DNA of 64,000 nucleotides from Candidatus Nezhaarchaeota archaeon (GCA_030055465.1 JASFYF010000001.1:99179-163178); one strand, 5' to 3'. Numbered from the stretch's first letter, positions 33,803-43,346 are shown. Notes: generated by a model not told the origin, from the letters alone. Translations and numbers: made by a program.

Positions 33803-33893
33803 ACCCGAAAGCCATGCTGGAAACTCCAGGCAGGAAAAGCGCTAAATAACGTTTAGCCGGCTAATAGTGGAGCCGGCGGAGAGGGGTCTAAAC

Positions 33894-34982
33894 ATGGAGC
33901 TGCTCGAGATCTTAAAGCGGATGACCCTGGCCCCAGGCCTCTCCGGCTGGGAGGAGCCCGTCAGGGTAGAGATAGAGGAGGTGGCTGGGAGGCTGCTGCA
34001 GGGCGCCTCCCTTGATGTGGACGAGCTGGGCAACCTCTACGTCAAGGTGGGCAGCAAGCCGCTCGTCGCCTTAATAGCGCACATGGACGAGCTGGGCTTC
34101 ACGGTGAAGCACATATCCACAAGCGGTCTGATATACTTCGAGCCGGTTGGCGGCTGGGACGACAGGATACTGCTCGGGGAGAGGATGGTGATCTACGGGA
34201 GCGGGAGCTCCCTTGAAGGCCTCGACTGGAAGGATAGAGCCGTCGTGGGGGTCATAGGCTCCAAGCCCGCTCACTTCCTGAGGCCCGAGGAGAAGGATAA
34301 GGCTCCTAAAATCCAAGACCTATTCGTGGACCTCGGCTTAAGCGATAGGGGCGAAGTCGAAAAGTACGTTAAGGTGGGCGACGTAGCGCACCTCCACAAG
34401 GACTTCGTGCCCGTCCCCAGAAGCGAAAGCAGCGCGGTGTCCTCGAGGGGCTTCGACGATAGGGCTGGGTGCGCGGCGGTGATGTTGGCTTCGAAGATGT
34501 TGGCCGAGCTTGGAATAGACAACTACGCGGTCTTCACGGTCCAGGAGGAGGTGGGGGCCAGGGGGGCCACGGTGGCTGGCTACAGGCTGCACCAGGAGGG
34601 TGTTAAGCTCGCGGTGGCAGTTGACGTAACGCACGCGGCAGGGTACCCCGGCTTCGAGGAGAGGGACTACCCGGTTAAGATTGGCGGAGGGGCCGTGATA
34701 TCTCGAGGGCCCCCAATACCGATGGCCTTGTCAAGGCTATTCGAGGAGGAGGCCAAGAGGATAGGCGTGGGATACCAGGTTGGACCTGAAGCGGGCAGGA
34801 CTAGGACAGACCTCGACGTGATACAGATATCGAGAACCGGCCTAAAATCCATGCTGGTATCCATACCTCTCAAGTACATGCACACCACGGTTGAGCTGAT
34901 GCACCTAGGCGACCTCAGATCGGCCGTCGACTTGATCGTTCATGGAACCGAAGGATACTTCAGGCGGACGCCAAGCCCGTGA
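33894..34982 (+). CDS. M42 family metallo-aminopeptidase
   Basis: A 362-residue peptidase related to TET aminopeptidase and FrvX. Metal and catalytic residues are visible: His and Asp in IAHMDELGF, Asp in GFDDRAGCA, paired Glu in VQEEVGARGA, Asp in AVDVTHAAG and His in KYMHTTVE. It trims peptides in the cytosol, and could act on material brought in by the peptide transporter. ATG 33894 with GAGGGG upstream is preferred over GTG 33867. Confidence 0.93.
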   Translation: MELLEILKRMTLAPGLSGWEEPVRVEIEEVAGRLLQGASLDVDELGNLYVKVGSKPLVALIAHMDELGFTVKHISTSGLIYFEPVGGWDDRILLGERMVIYGSGSSLEGLDWKDRAVVGVIGSKPAHFLRPEEKDKAPKIQDLFVDLGLSDRGEVEKYVKVGDVAHLHKDFVPVPRSESSAVSSRGFDDRAGCAAVMLASKMLAELGIDNYAVFTVQEEVGARGATVAGYRLHQEGVKLAVAVDVTHAAGYPGFEERDYPVKIGGGAVISRGPPIPMALSRLFEEEAKRIGVGYQVGPEAGRTRTDLDVIQISRTGLKSMLVSIPLKYMHTTVELMHLGDLRSAVDLIVHGTEGYFRRTPSP

Positions 34983-35041
34983 GCAACCGCCGAAACCATG
35001 GAGAAGAAGGGGCCCGGGCCTCCAGGCTCTAAACGAGAAGG

Positions 35042-35731
35042 TCAACGTCGAAGTATCACCCTGGCATCCGCAACCCTCACCTGGCCCCTCGAGGCTATCA
35101 CGGGGTTTAGGTCCACCTGCTCCACCTCCTCGTTCTCGACTATGAGCCTCGACGTTTTAACCAGCACATCCACCACGGCCTCCAGGTTCACAGGGTCCAT
35201 GCCCCTGTACCCTTCAAGGATCCTATAGCCCCTCACCTCCCTCATCATCTCCTTGGCTTCGTCCTCCGCTATGGGCGCAACCCTGAAGGAAACGTCCTTG
35301 AGCACCTCCACGAGCACCCCTCCCAAGCCGAACATTACTGTGGGTCCAAACTCGATGTCCCTAAAGGCCCCTACCACAATTTCCACGCCTTTCGGCAGCA
35401 TCTCCTCCACGAGGACCCCCGCAACCTTTGCCTTGGGGCTATAATTCAACGCGTTGTCCATTATGAGCTTGAAGTAGGCCTCCACGAGCTCCTCGCCGTC
35501 CACGTTCAGGAAAACGCAGCCGGCATCGGTCTTATGGACTATGTCCTTCGACACCACCTTCATAGCTACGGGGAACCCCACCTCCCTAGCCGCGGCTTTA
35601 GCCTCCTCGACGCTTGAGGCGACCTTGAAGCGGGGCACCGGTATCCCGTAGAGGGAGCACAGCTCCTTGGCCTCGGGCTCCAACAGCAGGTTCCTCCCCT
35701 CGCGCAGGGCCCTACCTATTATCGGGTTCAC
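35042..35731 (-). CDS. Acetyl-CoA synthetase (ADP-forming), beta subunit
   Basis: A 229-residue ATP-grasp subunit: FPVAMKVVSKDIVHKTDAG, GVLVEEMLPKGVEIVVG, FGPTVMFGLGGVLVEVLKD, VDLNPVIA. With the alpha subunit it converts an acyl-CoA, ADP and phosphate to the acid, CoA and ATP, the main substrate-level phosphorylation step of peptide- and sugar-fermenting archaea. It starts with GTG seven bases after the alpha subunit stop, so the two are one operon. Confidence 0.92.
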   Translation of the reverse strand: MNPIIGRALREGRNLLLEPEAKELCSLYGIPVPRFKVASSVEEAKAAAREVGFPVAMKVVSKDIVHKTDAGCVFLNVDGEELVEAYFKLIMDNALNYSPKAKVAGVLVEEMLPKGVEIVVGAFRDIEFGPTVMFGLGGVLVEVLKDVSFRVAPIAEDEAKEMMREVRGYRILEGYRGMDPVNLEAVVDVLVKTSRLIVENEEVEQVDLNPVIASRGQVRVADARVILRR

Positions 35732-35738
35732 GGTTTCC

Positions 35739-37133
35739 TCACCGTCTAAGCATGCGTTTCCTATCAGCGTACCGCGCCTGCTGCACCATGCTTGAAATCG
35801 CTTTGACGGCCCTCTCCGGGCCGAAGTAGTTGGGTATCCTCCTCTCGCCGAGGATCTTCACGGCTTCCAATAGGTCGTCCTCCCTGAAAAAGCTCATCCA
35901 CACGACCACAATGGGCTTATCGATTTCGCGGGCGGCCTCGGCAATTGCCCTCGCTATGGTTGAGTGGTTCATGAGTAGGGCGATCACCAACAGCGCGTCC
36001 ACGTTGCCGTCGGAGGCAACGATGCTCAGGACCTGCCTGTAAAGGCTTAAGTCCTCGAGCGCCGACGCAGTCATGTCGACGGGGTTGGCCACCGCCGCGT
36101 ATGAGGGGAGAACCCTTCTAAGCTCCTCCACGGTGTTGCGGCTTAAGCGTGGAACCGCCAGCCCCAGCTCGCCGCACATGTCCGCGGCTATTACGGAGGG
36201 CCCTCCAGGCGATGTGACTATCCCAACGCGGTTGCCCCGAGGCTGCATGGGGGCCGCCAAGGCCATGGATAAGTCGTACAGCTCCTCGAACGTTGAGGCT
36301 TGAATTACGCCCGCCTGTCTGCAGACGGCGTTCCAGACCTCAATGGATCCGGCTAGGGCGGCCGTGTGCGACTTGGCGGCTAGCCTCCCAGCCTCTGACC
36401 TGCCCACTTTAAGGGCCACGATTGGCTTGCCCGCGGACTTGCAGAGCTCCATAAACCTCCTGCCGTCCCTCACCTGCTCGATGTAGAGCGCTATTACCTT
36501 GGTTTCCGGGTCCTCTAAGAAGTACTCCAGGAAGTCATTAAGCGTTGAGGCCGCCTCGTTTCCGGTGCTCACCGCCTTGTTCAGGTAGAAGCCCCTCTTG
36601 TTGGCAATGGATACTAGGGCGGCTGTCAAGGAGCCGCTATGCAGGATGGCTGATATCTCCCCCACGCCCCCGCACGCCTCGATCTCCGGGAAAGTGTATA
36701 TGCCCTCGGAGACGCTCACGATCCCCTGGCAGTTTGGGCCCACAACCGCCATTCCGCTCTCCTCGGCTATCCTCCTGATCTCGAGCTCCATCCTTCTACC
36801 TTCATCCCCGAAGCTCTCCGAGAAGCCCGCTGAGAGCACAACAGCTGACTTAACCCCCCTAGCCGCGCACTCTCTGAGAACCTGAATGCTCGACGCCGCC
36901 CCCACGCTTACTATGGCCAAATCCAACTCGTCGGGGATATCCGACACTTTCGCGTAGGCTTCGCATCCCAGGAGCTTCTGCCCCGCCAGCTTTGGGTTGA
37001 CGGCGTAGACGCGGCCCCTATAGCCGAGGGCGCAGAGGCTCCTGACGATGGCGTGGCCCAGTTTAGCCGAGTTGGTTGATGCCCCCACAACGGCTATGCT
37101 GCTGGGGTGAAACAACGACTTAAATCCGCGCAT
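35739..37133 (-). CDS. Acetyl-CoA synthetase (ADP-forming), alpha subunit
   Basis: A 464-residue subunit with a CoA-binding domain (FHPSSIAVVGASTNSAKLG), succinyl-CoA ligase-like domains and the phosphorylated His in KSHTAALAGS. It carries out acyl transfer with the beta subunit encoded next. The open frame begins at ATG 37172, but ATG 37133 fits the family N-terminus and has GGTGG just upstream, with a TATA-like CTTAATTG about 33 bases away. Which acyl-CoA it prefers is not visible. Confidence 0.92.
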   Translation of the reverse strand: MRGFKSLFHPSSIAVVGASTNSAKLGHAIVRSLCALGYRGRVYAVNPKLAGQKLLGCEAYAKVSDIPDELDLAIVSVGAASSIQVLRECAARGVKSAVVLSAGFSESFGDEGRRMELEIRRIAEESGMAVVGPNCQGIVSVSEGIYTFPEIEACGGVGEISAILHSGSLTAALVSIANKRGFYLNKAVSTGNEAASTLNDFLEYFLEDPETKVIALYIEQVRDGRRFMELCKSAGKPIVALKVGRSEAGRLAAKSHTAALAGSIEVWNAVCRQAGVIQASTFEELYDLSMALAAPMQPRGNRVGIVTSPGGPSVIAADMCGELGLAVPRLSRNTVEELRRVLPSYAAVANPVDMTASALEDLSLYRQVLSIVASDGNVDALLVIALLMNHSTIARAIAEAAREIDKPIVVVWMSFFREDDLLEAVKILGERRIPNYFGPERAVKAISSMVQQARYADRKRMLRR

Positions 37134-37234
37134 GGTGGCCACCAGCCGCAAGCTGAGGTGCATGGTATGCAATTAAGCGTCGGGCCCTTGGATAAGGCTT
37201 TAACATGCACTTTAAGGCGGCTTCACCCTTGCGC

Positions 37235-37486
37235 TTAGAAGGGCTTCGCCCCTCCCTCTCCTTGATCCCTCTCGGTCCTCTCAACTTCCAGTATCGTATG
37301 CATGACCGCTCCGTGCATCAGGTCGCTGCACATCTTGTAGCCGCATGTGACCAGCTCCTGCAGCAGGTCGCAGAGGATCTTTTCGCCGCACTCGCCGCAC
37401 TTGCGGTTTAGGCCCGTGCTTAAAGTTTTAGCTATGCAGTCTACGACTTCCCTGACGGTCTCCATCGTTAAATTTTCGTTGACCAT
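37235..37486 (-). CDS. Small Cys-rich protein, unknown
   Basis: About 83 residues with Cys in CIAKT, CGECGEKILC, TCGYKMC. The spacing could hold zinc or an Fe-S cluster. No family is recognised. ATG 37486 is given; a TATA-like GATTATTAATG at that same place would instead suit a leaderless start at ATG 37465. It is divergent from the Lhr gene. Confidence 0.5.
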   Translation of the reverse strand: MVNENLTMETVREVVDCIAKTLSTGLNRKCGECGEKILCDLLQELVTCGYKMCSDLMHGAVMHTILEVERTERDQGEGGAKPF

Positions 37487-37509
37487 TAATAATCCCAACG
37501 GGGAAAAGA

Positions 37510-37690
37510 CAACTCAAAAACACCTAGAAAAAGGTTTTCGCGAGGGATCCTAGCTGGTCGAAGTGAGGTTTCCAGGGGAGTCCGCGTAGGGCCCCGCGGG
37601 TGACTGCTCGAACCGCTAAGGCGGAAGCCTGTGGCCTGCGGTATCCTAGGCGCTAAGCGGGGTCGACGTGCAGTAAGGTTAAGAGTCCTC
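37510..37690. ncRNA. GC-rich hairpin region, candidate RNA or regulatory stretch
   Basis: The gap before the Lhr gene holds several short complementary pairs: CTGG/CCAG near 37553-37577, AGTC-CGCG/CGCG-GGTGACT around 37578-37605, CCGC/GCGG near 37613-37624 and GCCT/AGGC near 37628-37653. They could form a compact multi-hairpin RNA. There is no open frame of note and no known RNA signature, so this is weak. Confidence 0.2.
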
Positions 37691-37724
37691 CCGACCCATT
37701 AAAGGTGGATTCGGTGGTCCCAGA

Positions 37725-40361
37725 ATGATTTCTAGGGCTACTAAGAGCTACAGCAAGGAGGAAGTGCTGAAGCTACTTGACCCCATAGTGGCCGAGTGGT
37801 TTTCGCGGTTCCCCGACGTGACTCCACCTCAACGCTACGCGATCCTCCACATATACGAGGGCAGGAATGTCCTCATAGCGTCGCCTACGGGCAGCGGTAA
37901 AACCCTCGCCGCGTTCATCAGCATAATAAGCGAGCTCTTCAAGATGGCCAGAAACAGGGAGCTCCAAGACGCCGTGTACTGCGTGTACGTCTCTCCTTTG
38001 AGGTCCCTAAACTACGACATATACAAGAACTTGAAGAGGCCGCTCGAGGAAATCCAGGAGCTCGCCAAGTCGATGGGGGTCGAGGTTGGCGAAGTGAGGG
38101 TTGCCGTCAGAACCGGCGATACGACTCAGTCGGAGAGGGCCTCGATGCTTCGAAAGCCCCCCCACATACTGATAACAACTCCGGAGAGCCTCGCGATAGT
38201 GCTCTGCGCCCCCAAGTTCAAGCAGAAGCTGAAGACCGTTAAGTGGGTCATAGTCGACGAGATTCACGAGCTCTGCAGCTCCAAGAGGGGGGTTCACCTA
38301 ACCTTAAGCTTGGAGAGGCTTCAGGAGCTCGTCGAGAAGCCGTTCGCCAGGATAGGGCTCTCGGCCACGATCCACCCGCTGGAGGCGGTAGCCGAGTTTT
38401 TGGTGGGTTTCGACGATAACGGCGAGGCCAGGGACTGCGTCGTTGTCGACACGAGGTTTGTGAAGCCCATAGAGCTTAGGGTTTCCTGCCCGGTGGGCGA
38501 CCTCGTGCACACGCCTGCCCAGCTCACCACGGAGCGGATGTACAGGCTCCTCAAGAGGCTGATAAGGTTCCACACCTCTACCCTCGTCTTCACGAATACC
38601 CGCAGCGGAACGGAGAGGGTTGTCTACCACCTGTCCAAGCTGAGGGTCGTTGATGGAGACGAGCTGGCAGCACACCACAGCAGCCTTTCAAGGGAGATCC
38701 GGAGGAGCGTGGAGGACCGCCTGAAGGAGGGCAAAATGAAGGCCGTCGTGTGCAGCACATCGCTGGAGCTGGGCATCGACATAGGCCACATAGACCTAGT
38801 TGTGCAGATAGGGTCGCCTAAGTCGATTTCGCGCTGCCTCCAGAGGGTTGGCAGGTCGGGCCACGCGCTGGACAGGACGTCTAAGGGGGTGCTGATAGGG
38901 CTCGAGGTGGACGACCTGGTCGAGGATGCGGTAATGGTGTCCGAGGCCTACAAGGGCAGGCTCGACAGGGTGTACATACCGGAGAACTGCTTGGACGTGC
39001 TCGCGCAGCACCTGGTCGGAATGGCCCTCGAAAAGAAGTGGCCGGTTAAAGAGGCCTACAGGGTTATCAGGAGGAGCTACTGCTACAGGAACCTACCCTA
39101 CGAGAGCCTGAAATCCGTGCTGAAATACCTGAGCGGCCACTACTCAACGCTTGAGGTCTACAGGGTTTACGGGAAGATATGGTACGACGAGGAGGAGGGA
39201 GTTTTCGGAAGGAGGGGCGCGCTGCTCAGGTTGATCTACTCCACCAACATAGGCACGATACCGGACGAGGTGGCGGTGAAGGTCTTCACGGTTGACGGCA
39301 AGTGGGTTGGCTCAATCGAGGAGGAGTTCCTGGAGAGGCTTAGCCCCGGCGACGTCTTCATATTGGGGGGAAAACCATACGAGTTCAGGTACGCCGTGGG
39401 CCTCAGAGCCTACGTTGCTCCGAAGGAAGGCGCCAGGCCCACGGTGCCATCGTGGTTCTCGGAGATGCTTCCCCTCAGCTTCGACCTAGGCGAGGCCATA
39501 GGCTCGTTTAGGGATGAAATGTTCAAGCTCGTCGCGGGGGAGGGGAAAAGCAAGGTGGTAAGGCGCCTAGTCGAGGAGTACAGGTGCGACCGAAACGCGG
39601 CGAACTCCATCTACATGTACTTCGAGCTCATGGACTCGTTCCTCAGGCTCCTCAACGTTGAGGAGAGGCCCAACAACAGGGTGATCCTCGTCGAGGACTA
39701 CTTGGATCCGGGCGGCAGGCAGAACATAATATTCCACTGCGTCTTCGGAAGGAGGGTTAACGACGCGCTTTCCAGGGCGTACGCCTACGCCCTGATGAGA
39801 ATGCTCGGAATCAACGTGGCCGTCACTGTTGGCGATACGGGCTTCGTGCTAACCTTGCCCCACAGGATGCTCCGCGACGTGGGCGCGCTGCTCGAAGCCG
39901 TAAGCGCAGGCAACCTAAGGAGAATCTTGAAGGATGCCGTAAGACACACCGAAATGGTGAGGAGGAGGTTCAGGCACTGCGCGACGAGGTCGCTTATGAT
40001 TCTGAGGAACTACAAGGGGAGGGAGGTTAAAGTCAGCAGGCAGATGTTCAATGCCCAGGTTTTGATGGACGTCGTCGAGGAGATAGATGGGTTCCCGGTG
40101 CTTGAGGAGACTTATAGGGAGGTCTTGGAGGACTTGATGGACGTTAAGACGGCTGAGAGCGTCCTCAGAGAGGTCGAGATGGGCCTTCGAAGGTTCCACG
40201 CGATGCGGCCGTATGACCTGCCCTCACCATTCGCCCACGGATTGGTGCTGCAGGGGCTAAGCGACGTCGTGCTCATGGACGATAAGAGGGCCCTCCTCCA
40301 GAGGCTATACGACCAGGTCCTCGAGAGGGTTCAAAGCGCCGGCTGCGCAGCAAGTCAGTAG
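37725..40361 (+). CDS. Lhr-family DEAD/DEAH superfamily-2 helicase
   Basis: 878 residues with motif I ASPTGSGKTLAAF, motif II VDEIHEL, motif III LSATI, motif V TSLELGIDIG and motif VI LQRVGRSGH, followed by the winged-helix and Lhr-core domains. Lhr helicases unwind forked DNA and RNA:DNA hybrids in repair. A metallophosphoesterase gene follows 43 bases later, echoing the bacterial Lhr/phosphoesterase repair cassettes. ATG 37725 has no competing start nearby. Confidence 0.92.
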   Translation: MISRATKSYSKEEVLKLLDPIVAEWFSRFPDVTPPQRYAILHIYEGRNVLIASPTGSGKTLAAFISIISELFKMARNRELQDAVYCVYVSPLRSLNYDIYKNLKRPLEEIQELAKSMGVEVGEVRVAVRTGDTTQSERASMLRKPPHILITTPESLAIVLCAPKFKQKLKTVKWVIVDEIHELCSSKRGVHLTLSLERLQELVEKPFARIGLSATIHPLEAVAEFLVGFDDNGEARDCVVVDTRFVKPIELRVSCPVGDLVHTPAQLTTERMYRLLKRLIRFHTSTLVFTNTRSGTERVVYHLSKLRVVDGDELAAHHSSLSREIRRSVEDRLKEGKMKAVVCSTSLELGIDIGHIDLVVQIGSPKSISRCLQRVGRSGHALDRTSKGVLIGLEVDDLVEDAVMVSEAYKGRLDRVYIPENCLDVLAQHLVGMALEKKWPVKEAYRVIRRSYCYRNLPYESLKSVLKYLSGHYSTLEVYRVYGKIWYDEEEGVFGRRGALLRLIYSTNIGTIPDEVAVKVFTVDGKWVGSIEEEFLERLSPGDVFILGGKPYEFRYAVGLRAYVAPKEGARPTVPSWFSEMLPLSFDLGEAIGSFRDEMFKLVAGEGKSKVVRRLVEEYRCDRNAANSIYMYFELMDSFLRLLNVEERPNNRVILVEDYLDPGGRQNIIFHCVFGRRVNDALSRAYAYALMRMLGINVAVTVGDTGFVLTLPHRMLRDVGALLEAVSAGNLRRILKDAVRHTEMVRRRFRHCATRSLMILRNYKGREVKVSRQMFNAQVLMDVVEEIDGFPVLEETYREVLEDLMDVKTAESVLREVEMGLRRFHAMRPYDLPSPFAHGLVLQGLSDVVLMDDKRALLQRLYDQVLERVQSAGCAASQ

Positions 40362-40404
40362 AGGGTTAGGTTTATCTTAAACCGGCACCAACAAGTGCTT
40401 GAAA

Positions 40405-41166
40405 ATGGCGTTTGAGCTCGTTAAGTCAGTTGAGGTAGTGGGGGACCTGCCCGGGCTCTACCTGAGAGATGAAGGCATCTTGCTGGTCGCCGACCTCCAC
40501 ATAGGCTACGAGCAGGCCCTCGAGAAGCAGGGGATACACGTACCTAGGTCGACGTACCCCAAAACCAAGAAGGCCATGGAAAGCATGCTCTGCAACGTTA
40601 ACCCAGAGAAGGTGGTTGTGCTCGGGGACGTCAAGCACGAGTTTGGGGTTCCATCGGATCAGGAGTGGGCCGAGGCTAAAGACCTGTTGAAGTGGCTGCT
40701 CGACTTAGGCCTCGAAGTCCACGTGGTCCGGGGAAATCACGACAACTACATAGTATCAATATTGAAGAGGTATGGGGCGGGCTTCCACAACCAATCAATG
40801 ATTGTGGGGCGCTACCTGCTCGTCCACGGACACGAGCAGCTGGAGGAGCACGGAAACGTCGAAGTCCTGGTGATGGGGCACGAGCACCCGGCCATAGCGC
40901 TTAAGGATCACTTCGGCTTCAAGAGGAAGTTCAAGTGCTTCCTCAAGGGGATGTGGGGAAACCTGAGCTTAATCGTCCTCCCAGCGCTTTCGCCGCTGGC
41001 CAGCGGCTCAACCATAAATGAGTCTCCCAAAGGGTTGCTGCTCTCACCCATCCTGAGGGCCAACGTCGACATCGAGCGCTTCAAGCCCGTAGTCGTTGAG
41101 GACGGGGCCGGAGTCTACGAGTTTCCCGAGATAGGCAAGCTGAGGCCTGCGGCGACGTACCAGTAA
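40405..41166 (+). CDS. Metallophosphoesterase beside Lhr (PdeM-like)
   Basis: A 253-residue calcineurin-like phosphoesterase: VADLHIGYE, VLGDVKHEF, RGNHDNY, LVHGHE and GHEHPAI supply the two-metal site. It resembles the archaeal ICC-like family and bacterial PdeM, a nuclease encoded with Lhr-type helicases. A TATA-like TTTATCTT lies about 30 bases upstream, so translation is probably leaderless from ATG 40405; TTG 40399 is the alternative. A DNA-processing role is inferred from the neighbour. Confidence 0.88.
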   Translation: MAFELVKSVEVVGDLPGLYLRDEGILLVADLHIGYEQALEKQGIHVPRSTYPKTKKAMESMLCNVNPEKVVVLGDVKHEFGVPSDQEWAEAKDLLKWLLDLGLEVHVVRGNHDNYIVSILKRYGAGFHNQSMIVGRYLLVHGHEQLEEHGNVEVLVMGHEHPAIALKDHFGFKRKFKCFLKGMWGNLSLIVLPALSPLASGSTINESPKGLLLSPILRANVDIERFKPVVVEDGAGVYEFPEIGKLRPAATYQ

Positions 41167-41216
41167 AGCCACGAGCATCGGCTGGGATAGCAGAGCGCCG
41201 GATGCCACGATGTGAG

Positions 41217-41242
41217 GGTTAAGGCTCCCGGAGGCCTTAACC
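41217..41242. terminator. Hairpin between convergent genes
   Basis: GGTTAAGGC and GCCTTAACC form a perfect nine-base stem around TCCCGGAG, between the phosphoesterase gene and the convergent SufB gene. It may end transcription in either direction. Nothing else is seen in the 197-base gap. Confidence 0.4.
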
Positions 41243-41363
41243 GCATTCCTCCATACGCCCTAGGAAAGCCCGCAGCCTAGGACGCCTGCCCCTCAGAGGC
41301 GAGGCGTAGACGTTGGAGGGCTCGGGGCGGACGGCCCACGTCGGGTTATGGGCCTCGCGTGCG

Positions 41364-42566
41364 TCAGAGGCTCTTGGCCGTAAGGTCCAGGGCCCTCCTT
41401 ATCTGGGCCACCAGCATTGGTGGAAGCCCCTTGACGTCGACGTCCATGAAGCCCCTTATGATTATCGATGTGGCCTCCTCCTCGCTGAACCCCCTAGTAG
41501 CCAAGTAGTATATCTCCTCCTCAGCTATTCTACCTACGGCCGCTTCATGCGACAGCTCAACGTCTCTCGCCCTAGCCTCAAGCTCTGGGATCGCCACCAC
41601 CGCCGAGGTGGGCGAGAGGATTATGCCCCTGCACTCCAGGTGGCCTTTAACGCGGTCCCTCTCGGCAGCTATGAGGCCCCTTGACACTACTTCGGCTTCG
41701 TCCTTCGCCACAACCCTGGAGACTATCTCCGCCCCGGTCTCCTCAGCCTTAAGGTAGACGGCCCCGCCGACATCGAAAAACGACTTCCCCGACGCGGCTA
41801 TGACCGAGGTCAAGTTCGCCTTGGCGTTCCTGCCCTGGAGGAGCACCCTCGGCATTGATTGGAAGGTCTTCACCGGGTTCAAGTTCACGTAAATGTTGGT
41901 GAAGGATGCGTCCTCCTCCACCACCACTCCGGTCCTCGGCCTAACGTCGATTCCTTCAGACCAACCGTGAATCATGGTGAAGGTCAGCCTACCACCCCTC
42001 TTAACGTAGAACTCCGAGACCCCTATGTGTAGGCCCTCAGCGGCTTTGGACGTTGCGCAGCCGGTTATAACGTGCAGCTCGGCATCTTCCTCGACCACTA
42101 TTATGTTGTGGACGTTCTGAGCTATCTTGGGCGTCTTTATGAGCAGGCAGGCCTGAACTGGGAAGTCAACTTTAACCCCCCTCTTCGCCCTCATGAAGTA
42201 GCCCTCGGTTCTCTTAAGCTCCGCCAATGCCGTGAACTTATCGGAGTCGACGCCAACGGCCCTCCAGTAGTAGTCGGCCAGCCAATCGTAGCTTTCAAGC
42301 GCCTTGCTTATGCTCATAACCTCCAGCCCGCCGGCGGCCGCCTTCTCAATGAGTGCGTAGTGGTCCAGTTGAAGATAGGTTCCGGCTCTATCCCTCTCGC
42401 TTGGCTCCAAGCCAACCATCCTCGCCCTCTCCAGCACCTCCCCGCCTAGGCCCTCCCTGGGCTTCTCCGCTTCCAGCCTAAACGTCGACACGTCCAGGTC
42501 GGGCCCCACGGCTGGCGGCTTAGCCAGCGCCTCCCTGGCCTTCCTTCTCAGCTCCTCAAGCCTCAC
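41364..42566 (-). CDS. SufB/SufD-family Fe-S scaffold subunit
   Basis: A 400-residue SufB/D protein: an N-terminal helical part, then the right-handed beta-helix (VHNIIVVEEDAELHVITGC, MIHGW, FFDVGGAVYL) and the C-terminal SHEAAVGRIAEEEIYYLATRGFSEEEA. It is the only SufB/D protein here and pairs with SufC, the minimal (SmsCB-like) arrangement of Fe-S assembly in anaerobic archaea. GTG 42566 overlaps the SufC stop (GTGA) and follows GGGAGG, so it is preferred over starts at 42590-42599. The Cys in ITGCATS is a possible cluster ligand. Confidence 0.92.
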   Translation of the reverse strand: MRLEELRRKAREALAKPPAVGPDLDVSTFRLEAEKPREGLGGEVLERARMVGLEPSERDRAGTYLQLDHYALIEKAAAGGLEVMSISKALESYDWLADYYWRAVGVDSDKFTALAELKRTEGYFMRAKRGVKVDFPVQACLLIKTPKIAQNVHNIIVVEEDAELHVITGCATSKAAEGLHIGVSEFYVKRGGRLTFTMIHGWSEGIDVRPRTGVVVEEDASFTNIYVNLNPVKTFQSMPRVLLQGRNAKANLTSVIAASGKSFFDVGGAVYLKAEETGAEIVSRVVAKDEAEVVSRGLIAAERDRVKGHLECRGIILSPTSAVVAIPELEARARDVELSHEAAVGRIAEEEIYYLATRGFSEEEATSIIIRGFMDVDVKGLPPMLVAQIRRALDLTAKSL

Positions 42567-43318
42567 GCTTCCTCCCGCTTCTGAAGGCATTCGGCGCACC
42601 TCTCAAACCCGTGCTCCATGATCTGCTTGAGGATCTCGTCGGGCCTCCCGGAGCACGCTATCTTCCCGTTGAAGAGGACGTGAGCCCTATCGGCGCTAAT
42701 GTACTTCAGCATGTGGCCCATGTGCGTGACGAGGAGGGCGGACTTAACCCTCATGCTGGGCTTAACGTTGGCCTCGCACAGCTGGTTTATGGCGTTGGCC
42801 ACTACGGCCAGGTTCTCTATGTCGACCCCGGAGTCGGGCTCGTCGAGCAGAACGAAGTCGGGCGATTGCACTAGCAGCTGAAGCAGCTCAGACCTCTTCA
42901 TCTCCCCCCCGGAGAAGCCCACGTTAACCTCTCGATCTAGGTAGCCTTGCATGTTCACGGCTGAGGCCACCTTCGCTACGTCCCTCTCCTTTGCTAGCTT
43001 CGAGGCCATCTTCTGCAGCAGCTCCCCAAGCCTAACCCCCCTGATCTTTGGGGGGTGCTGGAAGGCCACGCCTAAACCCATCTTCACCCTCTCATACGTG
43101 GGGAGGCCCGTCACGTCCTTGCCCTTGAAGATTATCTTCCCCCTCGTAACCCTAACCATGGGGTTCCCAGCTATGGCGTTTATCAAGGTGCTTTTGCCGG
43201 AGCCGTTGGGCCCGAAAAGCACGTGTATCTCCCCGTGGTTTACGGCCAAGTTTATGCCCCTGAGTATCTCCCTTCCCCCTACCTCCACGTGTAGGTCTAC
43301 GAGCTCGAGCAGAGCCAT
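42563..43318 (-). CDS. sufC: SufC Fe-S assembly ATPase
   Basis: A 251-residue ABC ATPase of the SufC type: Walker A GPNGSGKST, signature FSGGEMKRSELLQL, Walker B FVLLDEPDSGVD and H-loop VTHMGHML. It drives conformational change of the SufB partner encoded by the overlapping downstream gene. ATG 43318 gives the usual start; a TATA-like CCTATAAAACC lies at 43347-43357. The C-terminus carries a CAEC motif that is unusual for SufC. Confidence 0.94.
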   Translation of the reverse strand: MALLELVDLHVEVGGREILRGINLAVNHGEIHVLFGPNGSGKSTLINAIAGNPMVRVTRGKIIFKGKDVTGLPTYERVKMGLGVAFQHPPKIRGVRLGELLQKMASKLAKERDVAKVASAVNMQGYLDREVNVGFSGGEMKRSELLQLLVQSPDFVLLDEPDSGVDIENLAVVANAINQLCEANVKPSMRVKSALLVTHMGHMLKYISADRAHVLFNGKIACSGRPDEILKQIMEHGFERCAECLQKREEA

Positions 43319-43346
43319 GGATATCACAACTGCCCTACACGCTCAG

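Noticed and set aside
37499..37724. Possible tRNA in the GC-rich gap before lhr, prompted by a CTCGAACC stretch
   Set aside because: No acceptor stem, anticodon arm or T-loop in the right places.
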